A DNA stretch of 64,000 nt from assembly GCF_014198605.1 (NCBI RefSeq), contig NZ_JACIHU010000012.1; one strand, 5' to 3'. Below the pieces are notes generated by a model that saw nothing but the letters and a program-made list of their open reading frames with translations, was not told the DNA's origin and ran no database searches. Shown piece after piece: positions 1 to 8,120 of this stretch (position 1 is its first letter; each line of letters starts with the position of its first letter). Origin of the DNA: Rhizobium etli_C. Its GTDB lineage: Bacteria > Pseudomonadota > Alphaproteobacteria > Rhizobiales > Rhizobiaceae. Position numbers and translations under genes: made by a program.

Positions 1-308
1 CCCAGATGGATACCGATCCGGAACTCGATGCGACGGTCCTGCGGCACGCCGTCATTGCGCTCCACCATGCCGTTCTGCACCTCGATGGCGCAACGCACGG
101 CGTCCACCACGCTGCGAAACTCGACCAGCGCACCATCGCCGGTCCGCTTCACCACCCGGCCGTGATGCACGGCGATGGTCGGATCGATGAGATCGCTGCG
201 CAGCGCCCGCAACCGCGCCAGGATGCGCTCCTCATCGGCGCCGGCAAGCCTGCTGTACCCGACCACATCAGCAGCCAGGATTGCAGCCAGCTTTCGGATC
301 TCGCTCAT
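1..308 (-). CDS. Class III adenylate/guanylate cyclase, N-terminal part (runs off window)
   Basis: The first 102 codons of a class III nucleotide cyclase are present; the rest lies beyond the window edge. The start reads MSEIRKLAAILAADVVGYSR, the usual opening of rhizobial cyclases. It is followed by the HHGRVVKRTGDGALVEF block, whose GDG is part of the metal/substrate region, and by RIGIHLG. Family knowledge: these enzymes make cAMP from ATP and often carry TPR or FlgO-like C-terminal regions; that part cannot be seen here. The ATG at 308 is preceded by a GGAG-type ribosome site. Its first 18 codons and leader are repeated as a fragment near 5.2 kb, and a full paralogue lies at 1669. Confidence 0.85.
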   Translation of the reverse strand, partial: MSEIRKLAAILAADVVGYSRLAGADEERILARLRALRSDLIDPTIAVHHGRVVKRTGDGALVEFRSVVDAVRCAIEVQNGMVERNDGVPQDRRIEFRIGIHL

Positions 309-446
309 GGCGCCGTCTCCTCGCTTTCAGGATAGCAGGGAGACAGGGGGCGAGAAATAAGTTTTAGCCACTGCTCAGAGAGACCTCGGTTGCGATCGAG
401 CTGGACGCAGCCGACGTTATAGCCCCACGCTATTTCCCGACCCGCG

Positions 447-950
447 CTACCCGCCTAGGCTGGAAAGCAATTTGTCGAGCTGCTCCAACTGCTCCGGCAA
501 TGCGACCGCCGAGCCCTGTAGTGCTTCCTCAAGCGCTTCCTTGGACGGATAGAGTTCGTGGAAAGTCAGGAGTGTCCTCCCGCCCTGGTCCTCGAAGGTC
601 ACGGTAGTGATCGGGCCCTCTTCGCCCTCGTCGTTGGTCCAGACGATGCGTTCGTTCGGCACGACCTCGAGATACTTGCCATAGAAAGCCATGGTGTCCG
701 AACCGCCGGCGCCGAATTCCAGCCGATATTTGCCGCCGGTACGAACGTCCATCTCGCACGATACGAGCGACATGCCGGGCACCGATTTCGGCACCCACCA
801 GCGCTGGAACAACTCGGGCTGGCTCCACGCCCTGTAAACCGTGCTCGGCGGCGCATCGAATGTTCTGGTTACGACGAGTTCGCGATTCCCTCTGCGCTCG
901 ACTGACGTGCGGTTCGGCGCACCATCTGCGGTATTAACTTGCTCAGTCAT
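447..950 (-). CDS. SRPBCC/AHSA1-domain protein
   Basis: A 167-residue protein of the START/Bet v1-like SRPBCC superfamily (activator of Hsp90 ATPase homologue 1-like). After a short variable N-terminus it shows the family hallmarks RTFDAPPSTVYRAWSQPE, then LFQRWWVP, the central GKYRLEF and a VTFEDQGGRTLLTFHE strand pair. Members bind hydrophobic ligands in a cavity; the substrate is unknown. The ATG at 950 overlaps the 3' end of the upstream ArsR gene by 8 bases, so the two are translationally coupled. The ArsR-SRPBCC pair is a common two-gene unit in Rhizobiales, and the regulator most likely controls its own operon. Confidence 0.85.
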   Translation of the reverse strand: MTEQVNTADGAPNRTSVERRGNRELVVTRTFDAPPSTVYRAWSQPELFQRWWVPKSVPGMSLVSCEMDVRTGGKYRLEFGAGGSDTMAFYGKYLEVVPNERIVWTNDEGEEGPITTVTFEDQGGRTLLTFHELYPSKEALEEALQGSAVALPEQLEQLDKLLSSLGG

Positions 951-1290
951 CGCGTCCCTCCCGTTTTATCTCGCTGATGATGTCGTCCAATGCTTCGAAC
1001 CGCGCCTCGAAGAGCGTGCGATGCGCCTCGATCCACTCGGCCTCCGCCTTGAGGCCGCGTTTCCCAAGCTTACAGGTTCTCACCCGTCCGACCTTCTGCG
1101 TGACGACGAGCCCCGCCCGCTCGAGAACCTGGACGTGCTTCTTCATGCCGGTCAGCGTCATCTGGAACTTATCCGCGAGACTGGTGATCGACGCGTCCCC
1201 CCGCCCAAGCTGATCGATGATCCCGCGGCGGGTCGCATCGGACAGCGCGGCAAACGAGAGATCGAGAGGAGGACTGACATACTGAACCAT
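943..1290 (-). CDS. ArsR/SmtB-family winged-helix regulator
   Basis: About 115 residues with an ArsR-type winged helix: LSFAALSDATRRGIIDQLG (helix 1-2), ITSLADKFQMTLTGMKKHV (recognition helix), and wing VTQKVGRVRTCKLG. There are no clustered Cys/His that would make a metal-sensing site, as is normal for the subgroup paired with SRPBCC proteins. The start is uncertain. ATG 1290 matches the usual family N-terminus (MVQY) but has no ribosome-binding sequence and lies at the centre of a perfect palindrome, which would suit a leaderless or self-repressed transcript. ATG 1311 and ATG 1368 are in-frame alternatives. The gene ends inside the SRPBCC gene start. Confidence 0.8.
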   Translation of the reverse strand: MVQYVSPPLDLSFAALSDATRRGIIDQLGRGDASITSLADKFQMTLTGMKKHVQVLERAGLVVTQKVGRVRTCKLGKRGLKAEAEWIEAHRTLFEARFEALDDIISEIKREGRDD

Positions 1291-1304
1291 ATGGTTCAGT
1301 ATGT
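1277..1304. promoter_or_regulatory. 28-bp perfect palindrome at the ArsR start codon
   Basis: Fourteen bases each side are exactly complementary around position 1290/1291, with centre ACCATATGGT and outer arms ATACTGA/TCAGTAT. The central ATG is the likely start codon of the regulator. A dimeric winged-helix protein would fit such a site, so autorepression is the natural reading; that is inference. Confidence 0.7.
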
Positions 1305-1668
1305 AGCCCATTCGCGCTTCAAGTGCAAGCGTTCCGAGCAGTCTCCGGTGATCATTTGAGTCCGCCATGGGCGAGACCCGCCACGAGGACCGCAATGCCT
1401 GCCGATAACAACATGAACGGAAAACCGATCCGCGATCAACGGCAGGATCCAACGAGCAGGGCGAGGGTTTCACCTAGTAGCCCAAGCAGGTCTTCGATCT
1501 TTCTGTCGATCTGTTCGGCCTCGCCGGCGTGACGGCGCGTTCCAAGTGCGTCGTCTCGGATGAGAAGAAACACGGCTCCAATTGCGCTAAAAACCCGAGT
1601 CCGGTGCCAGCGCGCCATCGGGCGTGGTAAGATGTCCAGCTCCCTGTATCGAAAGGGTGGGCTGAGAA
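1305..1668. other. Intergenic region, no convincing gene
   Basis: 364 bases between the ArsR gene and the divergent cyclase. The minus strand has a 60-codon frame (1436-1618) followed, past a stop, by a short hydrophobic stretch in the same frame, but there is no recognisable family or ribosome site. It probably holds the promoter of the cyclase gene. Confidence 0.5.
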
Positions 1669-3831
1669 ATGGAGAGGCGTCTCGCCGCGATACTTTCCGC
1701 TGACGTGGTAGGCTATAGTCGTCTCATGGGAGTGGATGAGGGCGGCACGCTTGAGCGGTTGAAGGCCTGCCGTCGGGAGCTGGTCGATTCTGCCATCGAA
1801 GAGCACCATGGCCGGATCATCAAGCTCATGGGTGACGGGGCACTGGTCGAGTTTGCGAGCGTTGTGGACGCGGTTCAATGCGCGGCCGTAATCCAGCGGG
1901 GGATGTCCGGCAGAGACCCGGGACTTCCCGCGGAACAGCGCATTCGGTTTCGCATCGGGATCAATCTCGGCGACATTATTGTTGAAGGCGATGACATCTA
2001 TGGCGACGGCGTCAACATTGCCGCCCGTCTGCAGGTGATTGCCGAACCTGGCGGAATTTTCATCTCCGGTACCGCGTTCGACCACGTCGCGCACAAGGTC
2101 GATGTCGGTTTCTCGGCACTCGGCGAACATCGACTGAAAAACATAGCGGACCCGGTTCGCGTGTATTGCGTCCTGCTCGACCCAGCCCAGACCGGCAAAG
2201 TCGTCTTCTCCTCTCGGGCAAGGCCCCGGGGTATGGCGCTGTTAGCGCTGGTAGGACTATTGATCGCTGCCAGTGCGACAGTCTTCGCATGGCAATGGCC
2301 GCATAAACAACGCGCATCGATTGCGGTACTGCCCTTCGCCAATTTGAGTGACCAAACCCAGGATTATTTCGCCGATGGCATTACCGACAACCTGATTACA
2401 GACCTCACCAGGTTGTCGAAACTTGATGTCATTTCCCCAAATTCCGTTTTTGCCTACAAGGATAAACCCCACGTGCTGGCGGACATACGCCGTGATCTCG
2501 GCGTGCGTTATCTCGTGGAGGGCAGTGTCCAGCGAATGGGCGACCTGATGCGCGTCAACGCGCAACTGGTCGACACTGAGAGCGGCGACCGTCTGTGGGC
2601 CAATCGGTTTGATCGCAGCGGCGCCGACGTGTTTGCTGTGCAGGATTCGATGAGCCGCCAGATCGCTAATGCGCTCGGTCTGGAACTCTCCCCGTCCGAG
2701 GCAGAGCGAATTGCCCGTCCGCCGACCGCCAATCTCGAGGCATATGACTATTATCTGCGTGCCGAGCAGGCGGCCCGTACCGGACGCCGTTCTCGTATGC
2801 TGGAGGCCTTGGCGCTGTTTGACAAGGCCGAGGAACTCGACAGCGGCTTTGCCGAAGCCTTCGCGTCCGATGCGCACGCAACGGCCTATGTCTGGCGAAG
2901 CGCGTATGATGATGTCCTCCAGAGTGCCCTTGCGCGAAAAAGAGCCTACGATAAGGCAAGTCGCGCACTTGCCCTCGATCCCGAACTACCGTCGCCTTAT
3001 GCGGTCCTCGCTATCATGCAGGTCGTGGACCGACGCTACGAGCAGGCGATTGCCTCCGCGCAGAAGGCGGTGTCAATCGGCCCCGCCGACGCCGAAGCCC
3101 ATATGGCAGTTGCATATGTTCAATTGATATCCGGCAATCACGCCGCTGCCGCTGAGGCTGTCGAGAAGGCGCTCAGGATCGATCCGAACCCGTCCGCTGT
3201 CGACCGATATACGGCTGGGATGATCTTTTATCTGCAACGCGACTACGATAGGGCGATAGACAGTTTCAAACGCGCGGGCTATGGCTCGCAAGGCAACGGC
3301 GAGTTCGTTACCGCTCTCGCCATGGCCTATGTCCGTGTCGGTCGCATTGATGAGGCTCGAGCGACCGTCGCCGAGGCTGAACGCCTTCTCGGGGGGCGTG
3401 ACTGTCTCTCTTCCTGGCGGCTCGGCAATGCCCATTTCAGGGACGAGGATTTGGCATTTATCCTGGACGCGCTGCGCGAGGCTGGACTGCCGGAATGGCC
3501 GTTTGGTTTCCAGGGAAATGAGCAAAATCGGTTGAAGGGTGCCGAGATCGCGGCCACAGTCATGGGCAAACTTCTGCGAGGAAAGACCGAGCCGTCCGAA
3601 AGCCCTGCGCTCATGCAAGTCCAAATGGACGGGAAGGCTGCATTCCGCTCGGCATCCCAGATGATGACCGAGAAGATTTCCGTCAAAGGAGACCTGCTTT
3701 GCGAGCAAAGTGAAAACGCATTTGGCCGACCCGACTGCGGCCCGGTCTATAGACACCCAAACCCGGCCGATGAAACCAGCTATGCTTACGTTAATTCGAC
3801 CAAGGTTTTTTACTTTTCGCCTGCCCAATAG
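1669..3831 (+). CDS. Class III cyclase with FlgO-like and TPR domains
   Basis: 720 residues. Residues 1-165 form a class III cyclase catalytic domain (ILSADVVGYSRLMG, HHGRIIKLMGDGALVEF, IRFRIGINLGDII, DGVNIAARLQ). A single membrane helix follows at about 187-207 (MALLALVGLLIAASATVF). Residues 214-330 resemble the FlgO/TolB-N-like module (IAVLPFANLSDQTQDYFADG, GVRYLVEGSVQR), and residues 350-570 contain several TPR-like repeats. The catalytic domain precedes the membrane segment and so is cytoplasmic; the TPR part would then be periplasmic. This architecture is expanded in rhizobia and its inputs are mostly unknown. It converges on the secreted YHS gene, whose stop lies 15 bases away. Confidence 0.9.
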   Translation: MERRLAAILSADVVGYSRLMGVDEGGTLERLKACRRELVDSAIEEHHGRIIKLMGDGALVEFASVVDAVQCAAVIQRGMSGRDPGLPAEQRIRFRIGINLGDIIVEGDDIYGDGVNIAARLQVIAEPGGIFISGTAFDHVAHKVDVGFSALGEHRLKNIADPVRVYCVLLDPAQTGKVVFSSRARPRGMALLALVGLLIAASATVFAWQWPHKQRASIAVLPFANLSDQTQDYFADGITDNLITDLTRLSKLDVISPNSVFAYKDKPHVLADIRRDLGVRYLVEGSVQRMGDLMRVNAQLVDTESGDRLWANRFDRSGADVFAVQDSMSRQIANALGLELSPSEAERIARPPTANLEAYDYYLRAEQAARTGRRSRMLEALALFDKAEELDSGFAEAFASDAHATAYVWRSAYDDVLQSALARKRAYDKASRALALDPELPSPYAVLAIMQVVDRRYEQAIASAQKAVSIGPADAEAHMAVAYVQLISGNHAAAAEAVEKALRIDPNPSAVDRYTAGMIFYLQRDYDRAIDSFKRAGYGSQGNGEFVTALAMAYVRVGRIDEARATVAEAERLLGGRDCLSSWRLGNAHFRDEDLAFILDALREAGLPEWPFGFQGNEQNRLKGAEIAATVMGKLLRGKTEPSESPALMQVQMDGKAAFRSASQMMTEKISVKGDLLCEQSENAFGRPDCGPVYRHPNPADETSYAYVNSTKVFYFSPAQ

Positions 3832-3845
3832 AGCCTGTCAGTCTG

Positions 3846-4349
3846 TCAGTGATACTGATCGAGTTGGAGATCGGCCGAGACCTTCGGCCATTTGGCGTCG
3901 GCCTTGGCCACAGTGTCTGCCGGATGCGCGGCAAAGTCCTCCGCATCCGCCTTGTCATACATCAGGTAAAGCTTGCCTTCGACGATCTTGAAGGCTTCCG
4001 GATCGATGTTGACCGTGACGGAGCCGCCACTCACCTCGCCCGTGCAGTAGCCGCCGTATTGCGGCGCGTATCTAAGCGGTTCGCTCATAAACATCTCGCG
4101 ATGTTTGGCATTTGCGAAATGCCAGGGCGTCCCCATCCATTCGTAGGAGATTTTTTCCGAACCTTTCGTCGCTCTGCCTTCGGTAAAGTAGGCGACAGTG
4201 TCGTATCCCATGATAGCGACGCCGCCGAAGTACCCCGTGTTTACCGAGTCGTCGGCCATGGCCGGCGATCCGCTGACAGCGTCTGCGACAGCTAGGCCGA
4301 TCACTGCCAAAGATCGACCAATGCATTGTGTCCCGTTTCCAAAATGCAT
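3846..4349 (-). CDS. Exported YHS-domain protein
   Basis: 167 residues. The N-terminus is a plausible signal peptide (basic start, AVIGLAVADAVSGS, cleavage near SPAMA-DD). The mature part matches the exported YHS family: MGYDTVAYFTEGRA, YEWMGTPWHFANAKHREMF, PLRYAPQYGGYCTGEV, and GKLYLMYDK near the end. YHS domains occur in metal-handling proteins; no ligand is known for this subgroup, though a metal role is often assumed. The ATG at 4349 has a good GGGAGG site. It follows the ankyrin gene on the same strand by 15 bases, so they likely form a pair. Confidence 0.85.
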   Translation of the reverse strand: MHFGNGTQCIGRSLAVIGLAVADAVSGSPAMADDSVNTGYFGGVAIMGYDTVAYFTEGRATKGSEKISYEWMGTPWHFANAKHREMFMSEPLRYAPQYGGYCTGEVSGGSVTVNIDPEAFKIVEGKLYLMYDKADAEDFAAHPADTVAKADAKWPKVSADLQLDQYH

Positions 4350-4364
4350 TTGAGCCTCCCGTTT

Positions 4365-4958
4365 TTAGTCGTGTATTTCCTCACACTTAGCGTAATTACC
4401 CGCGCCGAGAACGCTGGCCGGAGGGCACGACACACCATGTCGCTTGAAGAGACGGACGATATCGAAATTGCCTTTCCACATGGCCCTCGTGATTGGCGCG
4501 TAGCCGTGAACCTCGGCGTGGGTGACATCAGCCCCATTGGCGAGGAAAAACTCCGCAAGCAGGACATGGTTCTCTTCGCCCGCAACCATGAGCGGCGTAA
4601 CACCCGCCTTGTTGGACGCATCGTCGAGAATTGCTCCGTGGTCCAGGAGCAGTTTGCTGATGGGTACGCTACCCGAAAATGCCGCGGCGTGAAGGGGCGT
4701 AAAGCCGCCCGAATTCCTTGCCATGACATCGGCATTTCTTTTTATCAACAACTCGGCAACGGCCAGCTGCTTTGCCAGCGCAGCGTTGATGAGTGGTGTC
4801 GCCTGATCGCGCGTGCGGCTGTCGACATCGGCACCCGAAGCTAGAAATTGCTCCACGGCAACGGTGTTTCCTGCCGAAACGGCATCGAACAAGGGATCAC
4901 CCGCGGCCGCCGCGGTGGCCGAAAAAAACAACGCTACCGATGTAAGAAACCGGCGCAT
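4365..4958 (-). CDS. Exported ankyrin-repeat protein
   Basis: 197 residues: a signal peptide (MRRFLTSVALFFSATAAAAG) followed by about four ankyrin repeats. The repeats are easy to see: ASGADVDSRTRDQATPLINA, IKRNADVMARNSGGFTPLHA, and further copies around GVTPLMVAGEENHVLL and VHGYAPITRAM. Ankyrin repeats mediate protein binding; the partner is unknown. A periplasmic location is expected from the signal peptide. It lies just upstream of the YHS gene with the same orientation. Small secreted ankyrin proteins next to oxidative-stress genes are known (AnkB with catalase), but nothing here ties it to that role. Confidence 0.8.
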   Translation of the reverse strand: MRRFLTSVALFFSATAAAAGDPLFDAVSAGNTVAVEQFLASGADVDSRTRDQATPLINAALAKQLAVAELLIKRNADVMARNSGGFTPLHAAAFSGSVPISKLLLDHGAILDDASNKAGVTPLMVAGEENHVLLAEFFLANGADVTHAEVHGYAPITRAMWKGNFDIVRLFKRHGVSCPPASVLGAGNYAKCEEIHD

Positions 4959-5125
4959 AGCTTAACCTTGATGTTTACCGACAGAATAGCACGCCGTCGG
5001 CATGTAGGCTACCGAGGACCGAAAGTTCCGCTTCTTTCAAGGCGCGAGGTGCTCAACTTTTGGTTGAGGCGCAGGACCGCTCTAAGTTTTCGGTTTCGCA
5101 ATCCCGGACGGAAAACCGCTTCGCA

Positions 5126-5240
5126 ACCACATCAGCGGCCAGGATTGCAGCCAGCTTTCGGATCTCGCTCATGGCGCCGTCTCCTCACCTCCACGATAGC
5201 AGGGAGGCAGGGGGCAAGGAAGAAGTTTTAGCCGCTGCGG
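5126..5240 (-). pseudogene. Duplicated 5' fragment of a class III cyclase gene
   Basis: About 115 bases match positions 262-376 with roughly 80-85% identity by eye. The match covers the ATG, the first 16 codons (MSEIRKLAAILAADVV) and about 65 bases of leader including the ribosome site. After codon 16 the coding match stops abruptly and the frame runs into unrelated sequence. It is therefore a broken copy left by duplication or recombination, not a gene. It occupies most of the 327-base gap between the ankyrin and SDR genes. Confidence 0.8.
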
Positions 5241-5285
5241 AGAGCGCCCGGAACCGAGCTTCGGCAACGACTTGCTATTCCTTAC

Positions 5286-6017
5286 CTACACGTCGAAATT
5301 TGTCGGCAAGACAATCATGTCCCGGATCGTGACGTTGCGCGGGCGGGTCAGCATGAAGATGATGGCATCGGAGACCTCTGAGGGCTCGATCAAACTCCCA
5401 TTGGCTTTTGCCTTCTCAAGGTTTTCCGCGGGCCAATCGGCAAGCAGCGCGGAAACAACTGGGCCGGGCGACACCTGGCTGACCCTGATGCCGTGGTTTT
5501 TCAACTGCCGGCGCATGATCTGGACGAAACTGGTAATCGCCCATTTGGAGCTGGAATAGACCGGCTCCCACTGGATCGGCGCATGGCCGGCTACGGAGCA
5601 AGTGACCAAAATGTCCCCTGTCCCGCGCTCGATCATATGCGGAGCGATGTCGCGAACGTTCTTCATGACGGCGTTCACGTTGAGATTGAGCATCCGATCG
5701 ATTGTCGCGGTATCGGTATCGATAAGATCCCCGCCAATGTAGGACCCTGCATTGCAGTGCAGGATGTCGAGGTGATCGACCTTTGCCAGGATTTCCGGCA
5801 CCATGGCCGCACAACTTTCAGCGTCCAGAAGATCGGTTACCTGCATGACGACGGCGTCGCCGAACTCGGCAGCGTAGGTTTCCAGCGCCTGTCGGTTGTA
5901 GTCGACCATCACGACCTTGGCGCCGGCATCGATCAGGGCACGGGTCGTCGCCAGGCCGATACCGGAAGCTGCGCCGGTTACCGCAGCGATCTTTCCTTCG
6001 AGTGGTTTAGTCATCAT
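5286..6017 (-). CDS. Short-chain dehydrogenase/reductase
   Basis: 243 residues of the classical SDR family. The NAD(P) glycine motif TGAASGIG is at about residue 15, the NAG-type motif appears as LHCNAGSYIG, and the catalytic Tyr-Lys as PVYSSSKWAITSF. A C-terminal IFMLTRPRNVTIRDMIVLP segment resembles the NADP-dependent serine/3-hydroxy acid dehydrogenase side of the family. An acidic residue after the second strand (VMVDYNRQ) suggests NAD preference. It is the last gene of the minus-strand sugar operon; 20 bases separate it from the next SDR, so co-expression is likely. Either ATG of the initial MM could be the start. Confidence 0.85.
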   Translation of the reverse strand: MMTKPLEGKIAAVTGAASGIGLATTRALIDAGAKVVMVDYNRQALETYAAEFGDAVVMQVTDLLDAESCAAMVPEILAKVDHLDILHCNAGSYIGGDLIDTDTATIDRMLNLNVNAVMKNVRDIAPHMIERGTGDILVTCSVAGHAPIQWEPVYSSSKWAITSFVQIMRRQLKNHGIRVSQVSPGPVVSALLADWPAENLEKAKANGSLIEPSEVSDAIIFMLTRPRNVTIRDMIVLPTNFDV

Positions 6018-6037
6018 CTTGTCTCGCCTTTTGATTT

Positions 6038-6766
6038 TCAGACAGCAAGGAAGCCGCCATCGACTGGCAGGACTGCGCCGGTGATCATCGGGGCGTCCTC
6101 TGAAATAAGCAGTGCGATCGAGCGCGCGACATCGTCGACCGCTGCAAAACGCGCCATCGGGTGGCGAACGATCATCGGGTTACGTTTGGAAGGCTCGGAC
6201 CACGCCTTGGCGGCAAGCTCCGTCATAGTCACCGTCGGCGCCACTGCATTGACCCGGATTCCATAGGCACCGAGTTCCTTGGCCATGACACGTGTAGCGC
6301 CTTCCAGTCCCGCCTTCGAAGCGGCGTAAGCCACGTGATCCACGAAACCCCGATGTCCGGCGATCGAGGTCACATTCACGATAGTTCCGCCGCCTCCGTT
6401 TGCAATGCGAGCCCGCGCGAACTCCTGCGCACAAATCAGCGCGGCCCGCAGATTGATGCCGAGGACCTGCTCATAGCCCTCCTCGGTCATATCGATGACG
6501 CTTTCAAGCACATTGGTTCCCGCGCAATTGATCAGCGCGTCTGCCAGTCCCGCCTTCTTCATGGCGGCGCGTGCTGCTGCATTGTCGGCGAGATCGACTG
6601 ATATCACCGTCGCGCCGAACTGTGCCGCAAGATCATCCAGATCGGCCTGCGTACGCGACAGGGCTACTATTCGTGCGCCACGGTGGGTGAGCAGTTCAAC
6701 GCAGGCGCGACCGATGCCCTTGCCAGCACCGGTGATGATTACCGTTTTTCCTGTAAAGTCGGACAT
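6038..6766 (-). CDS. Short-chain dehydrogenase/reductase (xylulose reductase-like)
   Basis: 242 residues. It shows TGAGKGIG for dinucleotide binding, LINCAGTNV, the active-site YAASKAGLEG, and a C-terminal PMITGAVLPVDGGF typical of substrate-closing SDRs. The general look (SRTQADLDDL after the second strand) is close to the L-xylulose/carbonyl reductase branch, but substrate cannot be fixed from sequence. The start at 6766 has a clear AAGGA site; the longer upstream frame has none. The gene begins 25 bases after the ATPase stop and probably belongs to the same transcript. Confidence 0.85.
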   Translation of the reverse strand: MSDFTGKTVIITGAGKGIGRACVELLTHRGARIVALSRTQADLDDLAAQFGATVISVDLADNAAARAAMKKAGLADALINCAGTNVLESVIDMTEEGYEQVLGINLRAALICAQEFARARIANGGGGTIVNVTSIAGHRGFVDHVAYAASKAGLEGATRVMAKELGAYGIRVNAVAPTVTMTELAAKAWSEPSKRNPMIVRHPMARFAAVDDVARSIALLISEDAPMITGAVLPVDGGFLAV

Positions 6767-6791
6767 GGTTGATCCTTCCGATGCCTGTTGC

Positions 6792-7862
6792 TCAGAACGG
6801 GAGTCTTTGCTCGGTTTGCTTGTCGAACACATGAGCCGAGGCAGGATCGACGTCGAGCCGTATCCGGTCGCCCGGCTTCAGCGCGTGGCGCTCGCGAAAG
6901 GCGCACAAGACCCGCTTGCCTGCCAATTGGACTGCCAGCAGAATTTCGGCCCCCGTCGGCTCGATCAACTCGACAGTCGCCGGTACGCCCATATCGCCAT
7001 TCGACAGTATCCACTGGTCAGGACGGACCCCGTATATAACCTCCTGGCCGTTGGTTGCCCGCGTGCCTTCTGGAAGGGGAAGAGCAGACCCATCGGCGAG
7101 CCGCGCTGAGTTCAAAGAGAGATCGATTGTGGCCGGCAGCATGTTCATCGCCGGCGATCCGATGAAGCCGGCGACGAAGGTATTTGCCGGCCTGTCGTAA
7201 AGCTCCAGTGGCGCACCGATCTGCTCCACCTTGCCGTCACGAAGCACGACGATGCGGTCCGCCATTGTCATGGCTTCAATCTGGTCATGCGTGACATACA
7301 CGGAAGTCGCGCCGAGGCGCTGGTGAAGAGCTTTGATCTCCGAACGCATATCCACGCGCAACGCGGCGTCCAGGTTTGACAGCGGCTCGTCGAAAAAGAA
7401 CGCCTTTGGGCTGCGAACCATCGCGCGCCCCATGGCAACACGCTGCCGCTGGCCTCCGGAGAGCGCCTTCGGATATCGGTCGAGATAGGGCGTAAGCCGC
7501 AACATCTCGGCAGCCCTGTCGACCTTGGCATTGCGATCCGCAAGATTTTCGCCGCGCAATTTCAGTGCGAAGGCCATGTTCTCCCGAACGGTCATGTGCG
7601 GATAAAGCGCGTAGTTCTGGAACACCATTGCCACGTCACGGTCCTTGGCGGCGATGTTGTCGACGCGATTTCCGCCAAGCTTGATCGTGCCGCCGGTGAT
7701 CTCCTCAAGGCCGGCAAGCGACCGCAGCAGCGTGGACTTGCCGCAACCGGAGGGACCGACCAGTACGACGAACTCACCGTCGGCTATATCGAATGAGATG
7801 TCGCGCAGTGCGTGATAGGAGCCGTAATGCTTGTCGACCTTGTCGAGCGCGATCGTCGCCAT
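6792..7862 (-). CDS. Carbohydrate ABC transporter ATPase (UgpC/MsmK type)
   Basis: 356 residues, the usual length of CUT1 importer ATPases. Walker A is GPSGCGKST, Q-loop VFQNYALYPHMTV, signature LSGGQRQRVAMGRA, Walker B AFFFDEPLSNLD, and H-loop VYVTHDQIEAMT. The C-terminal third is the MalK-like regulatory OB-fold region (VIYGVRPDQWIL). It powers uptake through the two permeases at 9374-11082. It is separated from them by the dehydrogenase and a decayed SDR, but all are on the same strand with tight spacing, so one operon is likely. Confidence 0.92.
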   Translation of the reverse strand: MATIALDKVDKHYGSYHALRDISFDIADGEFVVLVGPSGCGKSTLLRSLAGLEEITGGTIKLGGNRVDNIAAKDRDVAMVFQNYALYPHMTVRENMAFALKLRGENLADRNAKVDRAAEMLRLTPYLDRYPKALSGGQRQRVAMGRAMVRSPKAFFFDEPLSNLDAALRVDMRSEIKALHQRLGATSVYVTHDQIEAMTMADRIVVLRDGKVEQIGAPLELYDRPANTFVAGFIGSPAMNMLPATIDLSLNSARLADGSALPLPEGTRATNGQEVIYGVRPDQWILSNGDMGVPATVELIEPTGAEILLAVQLAGKRVLCAFRERHALKPGDRIRLDVDPASAHVFDKQTEQRLPF

Positions 7863-7909
7863 GTGTCAATCCTTAGTCAGTTGTGGTCGGGGCGGGTCCG
7901 CGGGCAGCA

Positions 7910-8119
7910 TCACCACGAGGTGTATCCTGCATCGGCAACGACGATGCTGCCGGTCATCAGGCTGGCGGCATCGGCCAGGAACAGGACGACAGAGGCAATT
8001 TCCTCGACTTCGCCCATGCCCGCTTCCGATAGGGCATCAGCGCAGGCATAGCCGATGTTGCGTCCCGCGCCGGTGCCGACCGCCACTCTTTCACTGAGAT
8101 CCAACTTCCGCAGGGACAT
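7910..8119 (-). pseudogene. SDR gene with in-frame internal deletion
   Basis: Only 69 codons remain. The first half is an SDR N-terminus (MSLRKLDLSERVAV, then GAGRNIGYACADALSEAG). It jumps directly to an SDR C-terminus (GEVEEIASVVLFLADAAS, MTGSIVVADAGY). A normal SDR has about 170 residues between these parts, including the catalytic Tyr-Lys, so this protein cannot be a working enzyme. The frame is intact and the start overlaps the region of the dehydrogenase stop (8121), so it is still translated in principle. A clean internal deletion in the operon is the simplest explanation. Confidence 0.8.
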
Positions 8120-8120
8120 G

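Noticed and set aside
1436..1618. 60-codon minus-strand frame with a following hydrophobic stretch
   Set aside because: No ribosome site, an internal stop before the hydrophobic part and no recognised family.
1474..2130. 218-codon minus-strand frame
   Set aside because: Overlaps the cyclase domain antisense; shadow composition.
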